From Parapristionchus giblindavisi (taxonomy: Eukaryota; Nematoda; Chromadorea; Rhabditida; Diplogasteridae): 64,000 bases of DNA. The position numbers and the translations under genes were made by a program. The stretch covers positions 372,001 through 436,000 of the forward strand of contig CALSFV010000051.1 of NCBI GenBank assembly GCA_943737045.1, read 5' to 3'. Under the pieces are notes generated by a model. That model saw only the letters and a list, made by a program, of their open reading frames with translations. It did not search any database and was not told the origin of the DNA. This document shows, piece after piece, positions 1-26,823 of this stretch (the stretch's first letter is position 1; every line of letters starts with the position of its first letter).

Positions 1-16018
<16,018 letters not shown>

Positions 16019-17590
16019 ATTTTGAATTTCTCGCCCCGCCCTGATTTAGGGGAATCGATTGCAACCTTGTACAGTATCTTCTCTATTCTTATTGATCTGC
16101 ACCCGTCTCTAGCGCCTACTTCACACACACACACCACTCACTCGATTACTACTGTGGTCACGATTCGATATATACATTGTCTTACTGTATCATGTATCAT
16201 TATTGATTTATTGATTTTTTTCTATCAGTCCGCACTCCCCAATTCATCTATATCTACCATCTCTTTCCCTCTGCTCACGCGAAACCCGTGCAATATCTCT
16301 ACCCAAAATTGTGCTCTTCTAGATTTATTCTTATTCTTCTCATCTCCGCTTCTGCCGTTTCCCAATCTACTGCACCACCACGTACACCCCACACGCGTAT
16401 TCTACGATTACTCCGTTGTAGCCCCATTCTTCTTCTTCTGCCTTAGTTTATTAATTAAGCCTTCCCAGACCAATCAATAATCAGCAATATAGTTTACATA
16501 CGATCTGTGCATTTACCATATAATCAATCATTGCTCACACACTGTCTCGACCCTCGATATGCCATCACTTGGTATTAGGCGCTCTAACCACACGCACCCG
16601 CATACGCACCCTCCGCACCACCCATTACACCACACACCATGGATATTCGTTCTACGTACGCTTACATGTCTAGCCATGCCTCTGACATTAGAGATTGAAT
16701 CAGATATATACATTAATCCCACTCCCATGTATCATCATAATCACTTCATTGCTCCAATTAGGCTAATCTACGCGCATACAAGTCTTATACTCTTCCCTAT
16801 GGCCAACGAACGCATTTTTAGAATTTTTTATATTATTCCGTTCCGCTTGTTCTGTTAATTACGCCCTGTCCCCCAGAACCTCTTCGAGTATTTGTGATAT
16901 ATCTCACTCGTTCGATCAATCGATATTTGTAAATCCACCGTCCAGATCCCAGTTGCAATGTGTGTGTGTACTGTACCTATTTGTCTCTCAAATCAATCAA
17001 TAACTTCTTATCACTATTCAACCAATCAATCAATCAATAGCCCACTCGCCCTACCGTATACATCATGCACACTCCTAGTAGCAGCAATTATTCAATTTGT
17101 CTTCCGTCTCGTAATCTAGTGGTGTTCCCCCCCCTATCATTTGCTAATTACACACTTATCAATCGATATTGCGTGCTACAGTAGCCTGACGACTAATTTG
17201 TGTGTCCAACGATACTAGAGATTACTGTATTTTCATTTACTCGCACCGAATATCCAATCAATACTCTCCCTGCCCACGATTACAGTATACCCATTGCTTT
17301 TGATCAGTTCTATATTTTTGTTTCATTTCATACCTTGTAGCCGTATCACTTTCTCTAACTGTCTAAAGTGCCAATATATGCGTCCCCTCTTCTCTTTCTC
17401 TCTTTTCTCTCTCTTTGCTTCTACCACTCAATCAATCGATACATCTCGCTACTAGGTCCCGAGCGGAAATTGAAGAATATATGTATTGTAGCTACCGTAT
17501 ACCCTGAGACCCATCTTTCTCTGCCTGTCTGTGTACGCTAGGGCGCGAACTACTACTGTGTGTAATAAAGAATTTACTGAATATTGATTT
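16019..17590 (+). other. PKN 3' UTR, unit A
   Basis: A 1.55 kb pyrimidine-rich stretch between the PKN stop and a poly(A) signal, rich in CAATCAATCAAT and CACACACC runs. It has no coding exon I can support. The same stretch recurs after each PKN copy (units B, C, D) with only scattered substitutions and small indels, clearly better preserved than most introns. Open frames inside it, such as 16022-16480, shift or break between copies and are not genes. Confidence 0.7.
17564..17569 (+). terminator. AATAAA poly(A) signal of PKN, unit A
   Basis: AATAAA in TGTGTAATAAAGAATTTAC, at the end of the block conserved between all four copies. Cleavage is expected 10-20 bp downstream. The next gene's acceptor lies 315 bp further on. 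Confidence 0.7.
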
Positions 17591-17895
17591 GTTGGATGAC
17601 CTTTGACAGTGAATAATCAATCGTTGAAGGCGATGGAGGAATATCTGAAAGTATGCAAATAAGAATCAAATACAAAATTATGAATTTAATTAAGCGTCAT
17701 ATTTCTATGTCATATTTTGAATACTATTATATTAAATTATGTAAAAAGTACACATGGTTTCTCCAATTGAAGCGGAACTTCTGGAGTAGTCTTCTTGTGA
17801 GGCAAAATTGTTGTCTGCTTGATCTTTGATCTCTACGATTGTTGGTCTTTGATCTTTATTAATGTTGATCTTTGATCTCTGCAGTCGTTGGGGCG
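17591..17895 (+). promoter_or_regulatory. Intercistronic region with probable trans-splice acceptor at 17884
   Basis: This 300 bp gap separates the PKN poly(A) signal from the small gene. It ends in GATCTCTGCAG, and only 11 bases separate that acceptor from the ATG at 17896, which fits spliced-leader trans-splicing in a nematode operon. Three GATCTTTGATC-like repeats (17819, 17851, 17870) lie just upstream. No separate core promoter is recognisable. Alternative: the acceptor belongs to an ordinary 5' UTR intron. Confidence 0.5.
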
Positions 17896-19036
17896 ATGAG
17901 CAGCGTCGTGCAGGAGGACGAGGAAAACCCGCAAATGAGCACGACGAAGTTCTTCGTGAGTTGTGCCATTCATTTACTAATCCGTAGCGGCCGAAGCACC
18001 ATGAAGCACATTATTTATTTGTATTACCATGGCTAGAATTCGTGCATACATGTCACTTATTGCATCAGGATTATATTACATTACTGAATAGAAGTGATTA
18101 GCAAATAGCAATGAAAAATTTCGAATTTTACAATAGAACAATATTGCTAAATTATACGTTTGCCTATTTTATTATGGATAAATAAGTAATTAACGTGAGA
18201 GCGCAGAGTCTCAAATTAGCTCGGGGTGACACTTGAAATCTCCTAGTCTATGAAGTCATGCGATTGCATCGCTATCGCCATCGATCGATATTGCGTGTGT
18301 GTGTGTTATATTCAATCGCTATACTTTCCAGATCTTCAAGGATCCGGATCCGGGCTTCAGCCAGACCGCCATCTCCGTCTTCACCAACTTTATCCTGTCG
18401 AACATGCTGCTGTTCGGCGTGACCGGCAATGCGAAGATGGCGTAGTGAGTTTTGCCCTTTTTCTTATATTTTTTCGATGCCCTGACCACTCTTTTCAATG
18501 TAATAGGTCGATTTTCGAAATATGGTGGGTAGATTTAGAAAATTCATTATTTTTCGCTTTCTCTTTCTCGTATTATATCTTAGCATCAATAGTTGATCAC
18601 ACAGAGATGAAAGAAGAAAATAATTTGAGAAAGAAGATCTATTTTTATGACACTTCAGATTTACAATTATTGGAGGCACTGCTTAGTTATTCTTGATAAA
18701 GTGTTTAGCTGTTAACTTACTTAGATACTTAGTAGATCCGCTTAAAAATTCCAGAAAAAAATTAATTCTAATTTCAGTCTAACCTCGATGGTGACCATTC
18801 CGGTCTCTGCCATTATGTGCGTGCGCGACTCGAATGCAGACTACGAGAAGTGGAAGGAGATGCGGTTGCTCAAGTTGAAAGGAATCCCCGATAGGTACGG
18901 TAGTTTTGGGCTTTTGGCTGGTTCCCTGCAAAAACCATTTTCAAAAAAATCGATATTTTGCAGATTTCTCCCGTACCGCTGCAAGTACGACTGGACGGAT
19001 TACGACAGAAGGAAGAATCCTCCCACGATTGATTGA
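17896..19036 (+). CDS. Small two-helix membrane protein, possibly NDUFC2-like, unit A
   Basis: Four exons: 17896-17955, 18332-18444, 18778-18894, 18964-19036, joining to 363 nt in frame (120 residues, stop at 19034). The N-terminus is acidic (QEDEENPQ). Two hydrophobic stretches follow, about residues 30-48 (SVFTNFILSNMLLFGV) and 58-75 (YLTSMVTIPVSAIMCV), then a charged tail with DYEKWKEM and FLPYRCKYDWTDYDRR. The ATG was chosen because it follows a splice acceptor by 11 bases and is conserved in all copies. The size, two adjacent helices and basic/acidic tail resemble complex I subunit NDUFC2, but I found no diagnostic motif, so this identity is only a suggestion. Operon-like position after PKN implies shared transcription. 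Synonymous changes dominate between copies, so it is a real gene. Confidence 0.82.
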
Positions 19037-20515
19037 GTGGGCCGGAGTACGGTAGATGAGACGATGCTGTATCGATTGATTGATCATAATTGATTCTCAT
19101 TTCGCTTTCCTTACCGGTAGTGCATAAGTGATGCAAGTGTAGCGTAGGTTTATTTCTGTATCGATTTGTTTGAATAGATTTTCCCCTTTTATTGATTCAT
19201 GGAATCAACTGATTCTCTCAATATTATTGATCTTTTGTTGTTGTGTCGTTGCTTGTTATAAATATTGATTGATAAATATATAAACATAAATATTCATACT
19301 TCTTACTATAATAATTGAAATATTTTCTGATGATATGTTCTTTCCCGGGTGGTTTTTCGTGTTTGTGGTTTCGCGTAGTTCTGTTTGGGTCGATGGTCAA
19401 GAGAATACTATCATCAGTATAGCCCAGAAAGTCTGGCATGGAGAGCCCATAAGTGGGCAGCCTATGTCGCTGGAAATTGAAATCGGGTGGGACATTGGCA
19501 AGTTCTTGCACTATCTACTCACTTTTGTTTCATTATAATAATTGAAATATTTTCTGATAATATGTTCGTGCCCGGGGGTGGGTTTGTATTAGTGTTTGTG
19601 GTTTCGCGTTGTTCTGTTCGGGTCGATGATCAAGGGATCACTCTCATCATCGGGAAAAAATTTAAAAAAAACAAATTCAAAAGGGGTGCAAATCAATTCG
19701 ACTCGATGAGTTACACAACGCAGAGAAATAATTATCTGCCTAGAAGTACTTTCCGAAAAGATACAAGGCGTTATGCCGAAATATGCCGAAATTCATGCCG
19801 CACAGCCCTGATCGGGATCATCAGTATGGCCCAGAAAGGAGTCTCTGATAAAGGCGTTCTTCAGATGAAAACCGCTACACTTAATCCGTTTCGAGTAGTA
19901 AATATCGTGAAACAGAATTCAGAATAACTAGAGATAAAGATAATCCATGAATTCCTCGCTCAATACAAAAAAATGCTTAAAATAGTATAAGCCTAGCGGC
20001 TAGCGATATCGCAGAGGCTATTCGGTATTTTTTATCATGAAGGGACTTCCCTGTGAGTTCACAGACTGCAGGTACCCATTTAGTAAGAACTAATAAAAAT
20101 AAAAATAAATAAATAATAAAAAAGATAAATAAATAAAAAAAATGCAAAAAATAAACTAATAAACTAATAAAAACTAATAAAAAGTACGTCTCACCGAGTC
20201 CATTATTTGGATAGTTGGCAATCATAGATCAGTAGGAGATGTACGGATTGGAGACGGAAGAGAAGGTGGACGAGCAAACAATCAAGCTCAAGTCCAAATT
20301 ATTGTTTTGGCATTTTTGTGATGGCTAAATATTGTGTGGAATTAAACTGAAGACGTTCTCATCTTCTAATTCTCAGTTACAACACAATACATTTATCTTA
20401 TCAGCACTAAGTGCAGAAGAGTAAATCAGGGGCAGGGGGATTCTCAGTTAATCTTCTCATTTTCCGATCTTCTCATGACTTATTGACTTCATTACAAGCG
20501 AAACACGGAACAAAC
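19037..20515. other. Intergenic DNA downstream of the small gene, unit A
   Basis: No gene supported. It contains two diverged copies of a ~220 bp block (about 19320 and 19550: CCCGGG, GTGTTTGTGGTTTCGCG, TCTGT(T/C)(T/C)GGGTCGATG) and a third partial copy near 19805. A further AATAAA-rich tract lies at 20085-20180. Confidence 0.5.
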
Positions 20516-20567
20516 CTATAGTACATGAGCTGCTGCAAACACAGTCTGTGATGTGAGAAGGAAAATA

Positions 20568-20783
20568 CACAGCGTTTCGAGAGCGGAATCTAGCGAGGCG
20601 ACGAGAGAAAAGAGAGACAACGCGCGCGAGAGAGAGTGCAGACAGTTAGACACACGCGACGCGACACGCGACGCATGCAAGAGCGCGGAGGAGGGTGACT
20701 CCGCCTCCCCGGCATTGATGTGCATGATTGGCATGTTGCCAAAAATTGTGTTTCCTCTCTCCCCACAGGGCTGAAACGCTGTG
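20568..20783. mobile_element. Possible MITE, 216 bp, unit A only
   Basis: CACAGCGTTTC and its inverse GAAACGCTGTG bound a GC-rich segment (GCGACGCGACACGCGACGC). Units B-D lack it at the matching position. No clear target duplication. Confidence 0.5.
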
Positions 20784-21030
20784 AAATATACTTCATTAAA
20801 TTCTACTTGTCTTGAAAGCACTAGGTCGGATGAGAACGACCTAGTTTGCCTATTCATTAGCGTTTTTTTCTCTCACATGCAAGTAGTTCTTATCCAGTCG
20901 GTTCTTATCCGACCTATTGCCGTCCTAAATGGTCAAAAGGCGATATGTTCTGTAGATTCAGTGCCAGCAATGCCTAGCTAGTACTTTTCCCCCCATATAC
21001 ATATGTGGAGCATATTCAATCAGGTACTAT

Positions 21031-21150
21031 TAAAGGCACACCCCAAGCTAATTTTCCTCTCCGCATTGACAATACTCTTTCGTAGACAAAGAAAGCGAGA
21101 GAGTGTGGCCAGAGCGGAGAGCTTAAAATTTGCCTGGGGTGTCGCTTTAA
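21031..21150. mobile_element. MITE family Y, 120 bp
   Basis: TAAAGGCACACCCCAAGC to CCTGGGGTGTCGCTTTAA with matching CTCTCCGC/GCGGAGAG inside. Absent from the matching site in units B-D. Confidence 0.75.
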
Positions 21151-21659
21151 AGCTTGCTATATTAAAACTTCAGGACTCTATACTAGTAACATTGATGAGT
21201 ATATTCGTCTGCCTAGAGATCTTTATTAATTTTTTTAAAAATCCCTGGGTCAGGAACCCGGAAAATTCTTGGCCATTGATCTCTCGTCTCAAATGAAATT
21301 GAGAAAAAAGTATTTGATGAGAAAAGAAATGAGAGGGGGGGGGGTTCAATGAGAAAACAAACGGTGCGAATGAAGGTCGACGTGGGTTTTCGGTTCGAAT
21401 CAACACATTTTATGTTCCCATCGCGGAATCTTTTGAAAAGTATTGAAAACAGAATAACACTGTCCACATTTACCACTGCTTTTGCTCTTTTCTTCGCTTT
21501 TAGCTATTTTCGAGCATTACATTCATTTAAAAATTAAAAATTCGACAAAGATTTCGATCTTTTATAATAGTCTATGACTATGAAAATGATCATTTGACAA
21601 TGGTGAAGTGAAGATGAAGTGGTTTATATCTTCACATAATATTTCTACGAGACATAATT

Positions 21660-21895
21660 CCATGAAACATCGACCTCGTGTACCCGGCTATAAAGCCGAC
21701 CCTTGATGGGGCTGATTAGTCTCATTTGGCCTCGGTCACGAGTAGTATTCTAGCGACGATAAAATGTTGAAGATGTTGTGCGGCAAAACAAGTTGTGCGA
21801 GCATCAAGCTAAAGACAACTTTTCTCGTTACGCAACTTTTTTTCGACAGTTTTATGTTCTCTAGTAGTATTACTGTAGAATCACTGGCTATTTAT
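21660..21895 (+). other. Conserved block with TATAAA and an ATG, function unknown
   Basis: CGACCTCGTGTACC, CTATAAAGCCGACC, ATTCTAGCGACGATAAAATG, then a region with ATGTTGAAGATG and a TTTTTTTCGACAG acceptor-like end. It recurs at 40322 and 52568. A short open frame exists but an indel between copies changes its frame, so I do not call a gene. Confidence 0.35.
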
Positions 21896-22710
21896 TAATA
21901 TTTAGATCTGAAATAGCCAATCAATTAATCTCTATCAGGACATTGGTGTGCTGGGATATGGATGCTAACGATTGGTCAAACCATTTTTGATAATAATTTA
22001 TGAACCATGGGATAGGCAAACGTATAATCTAACGTTACAGTTAAATAAAAAAAAATTTAAAAAAAAATTTAAATTTATTGTTAAATTATACGTTTTCCGA
22101 TCTCGCATAAACAATCATTGGTCTGAAATGCAGTGGTAGGAATTTTTGTCTACATCATTCCGTTCCGATGGTGCTATGGTTGATGAAGCCTTTTTTGCCC
22201 TTGGTATTCACAGCGTTCTCATGACTATCAAAGCAAGAACGACAGCTCAACATACAAACTCTCTCGAATACAATGGTCTCTCCTTTGTCTTGCTTTGGAA
22301 GAAAAATGGCTTGGACCAGAATACTGTGTATTATGTTGCGTTTCTTCGTCTGTTCAAATACATTCAAACATCATTTATTAACAAAGCAAAAACTGAACGT
22401 AAATGTTGCATTTCAATATATTCTGCCCTGAAGCGACGAGTTCACTATTTTCTATCCTTTCTTTTAATTGCATACGATGTTTGGTTCCTGGTTCTCAGTG
22501 CAGTATAGCTGGAAAGAATTTCTTTCCTTGTGAAACTACTTATTGGGCTAATTTTCAGACGCGAGCACTGATCATTTCCTCGGACTCATTAAAAAATTAT
22601 TATTATTATTTTGCTGTTATTCTTTTGTAGAGTGCTCAAGTACGCAAACTGGCTGTTAGAGGAATCTATTATATTTGCACCCTAACAATACCTCTAACAA
22701 TAACAATAAC
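21896..22710. other. Intergenic DNA, unit A
   Basis: No gene supported. A small 5' part of the 120-codon open frame at 22146 aligns with 40735 in unit B, but units B-D lack about 115 bp of it. The CATTCAAACATC...CCCTGAAGCGACG part is shared by all units. Confidence 0.4.
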
Positions 22711-25060
22711 TAGTAGTTTAAGAGACCGGCTCGGTAAGAGTCGAGCATGGTCCGGACATTCGCGAGGAATTTCGATCTGGGCCTCAATACTTTCATCATA
22801 GACACATACCGGGGGGAGACCGATGAAAGTTATAGAGAAAATGCCCTTAGGCTCAAACCCGGCTCAAATATGTCACATTAAGTAAAAAATTGAAAAATTC
22901 ATATCTTCTCAATCATGATAGCTAGGAATTTTATTTCTTTTTATTAGTGAATAACATGTCATGCACTCTTACAAACATAGCTGAACAGCAATATCATATC
23001 GTTTCGAATATGTTTTTTCGTGTCTGATTTTCAGATTTTTTTCTTCTATCCTCGTTGAAGAGATACTGCAAGAAAATTCATAGTGCATATTGTAGCCCTG
23101 GCGATTATGTACATGGTGATCATATTCACTTGGCCAGCCAGTTTGTCATAAGCCTCGAGAATTGCAACTGAATGTGAGATATGTGCAAATTTCAAAAATC
23201 GAAAATTAAATTTCTTGAAATTCGCAAGAGTAAGAGGTAGCTTTATTATGTCATTTTACTCGTAGTGATGAGCGTACATAGGAAAAATATACAAATAGAC
23301 TCGGACTACATTTTAAAAAAATTGAGAAAAATAATTATATTATTTTTATTTTTTCAACTCCCACATTCAGTCGACCGTCAAGACAAGTTGATTCATAGGG
23401 CGGATGGTGGCTGATGCATGTGTGTTTGCAGAAACGACTGCAACGTGAAGAATCGTCGTTTCGCAGATCTCGAATTTATTTTTTTTAATTATCAAACTTG
23501 AATATTTATATGTTTCTTTCACATAAATCGGTTGGAAGGTGGCGTATGGCAACCAAAGCTGTACCATTGTTATCAGTGGGAGTGAACTGTACTTGAATAC
23601 CATAATCGTTAGGAATCGCGAACTGATCTTTTTTTCCCCCCGGGTTCATGGTTGAGAAAGGCTGAGGTCGAAAAATTTATGATGATTCCAGACCAAATAC
23701 TATGCGGCATTATATCAACAGTGAGCCAACTTTAATTTTTATGGATACCATAACTCGAATTACCGTACTAGTAATGCACGCACCTGAATTTTCCTAGAAT
23801 CTCACCACATTATTATAGGATACGGTTGCTAGATTACGGTAATTCGAGCTATGGTATCCATAAAAATAAAAGTTGGCCCACTGTTGATATAATGCTACCT
23901 CAGCCTTTCTCAACCATGAACCCGGGGTCATGGTTGAGAATCTTGGGTCGACTGAAAAAAATCAGTTCGCGATTTCTGGCGATTACAGTAGTTCAATACC
24001 GTATACTCCCACTGATAACAATGGTACAGCTTTGGTTGCCATACGCCACCTTCCAACCGATTTATGTGAAAGAAACATATAAATATTCAAGTTTGATAAT
24101 TAAAAAAAATAAATTCGAGATCTGCGAAACGACGATTCTTCACGTTGCAGTCGTTTCTGCAAACACACATGCATCAGCCACCATCCGCCCTATGAATCAA
24201 CTTGTCTTGACGGTCGACTGAATGTGGGAGTTGAAAAAATAAAAATAAAATAATTATTTTTCTCAATTTTTTTAAAATGTAGTCCGAGTCTATTTGTATA
24301 TTTTTCCTATGTACGCTCATCACTACGAGTAAAATGACATAATAAAGCTACCTCTTACTCTTGCGAATTTCAAGAAATTTAATTTTCGATTTTTGAAATT
24401 TGCACATATCTCACATTCAGTTGCAATTCTCGAGGCTTATGACAAACTGGCTGGCCAAGTGAATATGATCACCATGTACATAATCGCCAGGGCTACAATA
24501 TGCACTATGAATTTTCTTGCAGTATCTCTTCAACGAGGATAGAAGAAAAAAAATCTGAAAATCAGACACGAAAAAACATATTCGAAACGATATGATATTG
24601 TTGTTCAGCTATGTTTGTAAGAGTGCATGACATGTTATTCACTAATAAAAAGAAATAAAATTCCTAGCTATCATGATTGAGAAGATATGAATTTTTCAAT
24701 TTTTTACTTAATGTGACATATTTGAGCCGGGTTTGAGCCTAAGTGCATTTTCTCTATAACTTTCATCGGTCTCCCCCCGGTATGTGTCTATGATGAAAGT
24801 ATTGAGGCCCAGATCGAAATTCCTCGCGAATGTCCGGCAGGGGGTCAAAATGCTCGAGTCTTACCGAGCCGGTCTCTTAATTATCATTCCCACTAGCCGC
24901 AGACTTGCAAGCCTACGGCTAGTAAAACGCAAGTTTACTGCAAGTGGTGTGTAGTACTGTAATTCATTTCGTTAAATGTGTTTTCACTTGTAGTAAACTA
25001 ACCGTAAACTTCTAGTCAGTGACGTAATTTAAGTAGACTGCTAGTTTTGAAATACCAGAG
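22711..25060. mobile_element. MITE family P, unit A, interrupted by a piggyBac-like element
   Basis: Right end TAGTTTTGAAATACCAGAG at 25042-25060 and interior CTAGTAGTTTAA | TTATCATTCCCACTAG match the intact copies at 41135 and 53382. The left end is altered. Confidence 0.6.
22722..24876. mobile_element. piggyBac-like foldback element, 2155 bp, unit A only
   Basis: Ends GAGACCGGCTCGGTAAGA and its inverse, flanked by TTAA (22718-22721, 24877-24880). Two inverted arms of about 1.05 kb surround a centre near 23770-23830. The empty site AGTAGTTTAATTATC is present at 41155 and 53402 in units B and C. The two open frames, on opposite strands, are mirror images of each other; no transposase is recognisable. 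Confidence 0.92.
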
Positions 25061-25558
25061 ACATTTCTGGCGAAACACGATAAAGCATATTCTTAGTCAT
25101 AGTATATCAAAGAAGAAAAATGCACCTGGGCTGGATTTGCCAGCATGCATTACATGCATTTCTTTGTCGTTGATCTTTTCATTACAAAGGCAAAGGTACT
25201 TCCGTTATTCAAAGCAGACGAAGTCCTGCGGGTGATCACTGCTAGGCCAGTGATAATTCAAGGCCAATTCATTCCCGCGTGATCTAGTATCTAGCATATC
25301 TTTTTGTATCATAATAAATTGCTCTGTTTCGTTCCAAAAGAGTAAGGGAGGACAGACCGCGTGAGTCCATTTGATGTGACAGAAAACAAAACTTATGGTT
25401 CCTCATCTGAATGGGATACTACTACACATGTCACTCACGACTCTTCAAAGTTCTGGGTGGACGAAATTTGTCGCCACTCCTCACAACATGCGTCTCTCGA
25501 ATTTATCGAAAAAGTTATGGTCCTAATTACTCTCAAATTTTATTTAAAAAAAATTATT
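25061..25558. other. Intergenic DNA, unit A
   Basis: Alignable to 41343-41850 with many differences. No gene supported. Confidence 0.4.
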
Positions 25559-25672
25559 TAAAGGTAGACCTCGAGAAAATTTGAAACTCTGAGCTCTGAC
25601 AACACTCTCTAGTCAGCGAAAGGGGCGAGACCGTTGCCATTGTGGAGAGTTTCAAATTAGCTGTGCCTTTAA
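25559..25672. mobile_element. MITE family Y, diverged
   Basis: AAAGGTAGACCTCGAG to TTCAAATTAGCTGTGCCTTT with CACTCTCTAGTCAGCG inside. The same site in units B and C carries a different-looking Y copy. Confidence 0.5.
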
Positions 25673-26159
25673 GCTTCCTTCTTCCATGTTTCTCTTCTTA
25701 TATCCGACGTATGCTCATTAGTACTTTCATCTTTTCGGGCTCTGTCTCCTCTTCTATCCCTTCTTTCTCTGTCTCTCTGAATCTCCCAGACACTCATAAT
25801 CCCCATAATTCTTTGTGCGCCATCACCATAAAAAACGCAGTCATGTATGATGTATAATGAATGCAACCAAGTAGTTATGGTCCCTATTTAATTATGCATC
25901 CACTGTAGATGAACAATTGTTATAGCTAGCAACCAGGAACCAGTTGGAGACGTTTTTTTAGCCTTCCAAAACTTGGTACACCCCGAGCTCTGACATTCTT
26001 TATCTGTGAGAAAGATTAAAATTAGTATTAGGATGTTCTCTTAAATATTTAGAGAACATGCAAACTTTACCATCACTTTTGAAGGATTTTTTTCGATTTT
26101 ATGAATGTTTACTTTTTTTTAGAAATCTAACTGGTGGACAACGATCTATTCCTAGGCTA

Positions 26160-26515
26160 TTACGGTAGCTGGAAATATTCTAGAAAAATTTATCTCGTCG
26201 AGCTACGCTAGGAAGAACCAAGCACGGATTTTTTATCGCAAGTTTGAAAAATAAAGTCAGTTTACGTTAACGTAGTACTACGGTAGATGGGTTACGGTAG
26301 CTGAAAATGGTCTAGAAAATTTGTCTTGTTGAGTTACACAAGGATTGACCAAGCACGGATTTTTTATTGCAAGTTTGAAAAAGAAAGTCAGTTTACGTTA
26401 ACGTAGTACTACGGTAGATGGGTTACGGTAGCTGAAAATGGTCTAGAAAAATTTGTCTCGTCGAGTTACCTAAGGAGGGACGAAGCACGGAATTTTAATC
26501 ACAATTTTGAAAAAA
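26160..26515. repeat. 131 bp tandem repeat, 2.7 copies, unit A
   Basis: TTACGGTAGCTG at 26160, 26292 and 26423. The unit contains CGTCGAGTTAC, AAGCACGGATTTTTTAT and TACGTTAACGTAGTACTACG. Essentially identical to the copies at 42444 and 54691. Confidence 0.85.
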
Positions 26516-26823
26516 AGTGCAAATTTGGTACGTAATGAACGCGATACATAGGACACAAACAAGAAAAATGGTTGGATACATAATTTGCTATGCCGCAACG
26601 GGGCAGCATAAGTATAGTAGTGGAAATACCATGCATTCGATTAGCAAGATGAAACCAGTGATAATAGTAATAGTAATAGTAATTATTATCATTATTATCT
26701 ATCGGTTTTGTTTCGATATAATTTGGTACCATTACTTTCATTATGTCCCACTCTCAAATGTAATGCAACTGGAACACGAATTCCACCGGGTGGAAGGGTG
26801 CAAGTGAATGGTTTATTTTTTTC

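Noticed and set aside
16022..16480. 152-codon open frame after the PKN stop (and 32481-32789, 44620-44946, 57094-57396)
   Set aside because: Low-complexity pyrimidine-rich 3' UTR. Lengths and frames differ between copies through C-run and other indels.
20581..20700. GC-rich CGCGACGCGACACGCGACGC segment as a promoter or CpG-type element
   Set aside because: It lies inside a unit A-specific inverted repeat with no gene next to it; better explained as element interior.
22146..22508. 120-codon open frame in unit A
   Set aside because: Units B and C lack an internal segment of it and the frame is not kept.
23826..24221. 131-codon open frame inside the piggyBac-like element
   Set aside because: It lies in the inverted arms; part of it is the mirror of the frame at 23367-23603. 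No transposase motifs.
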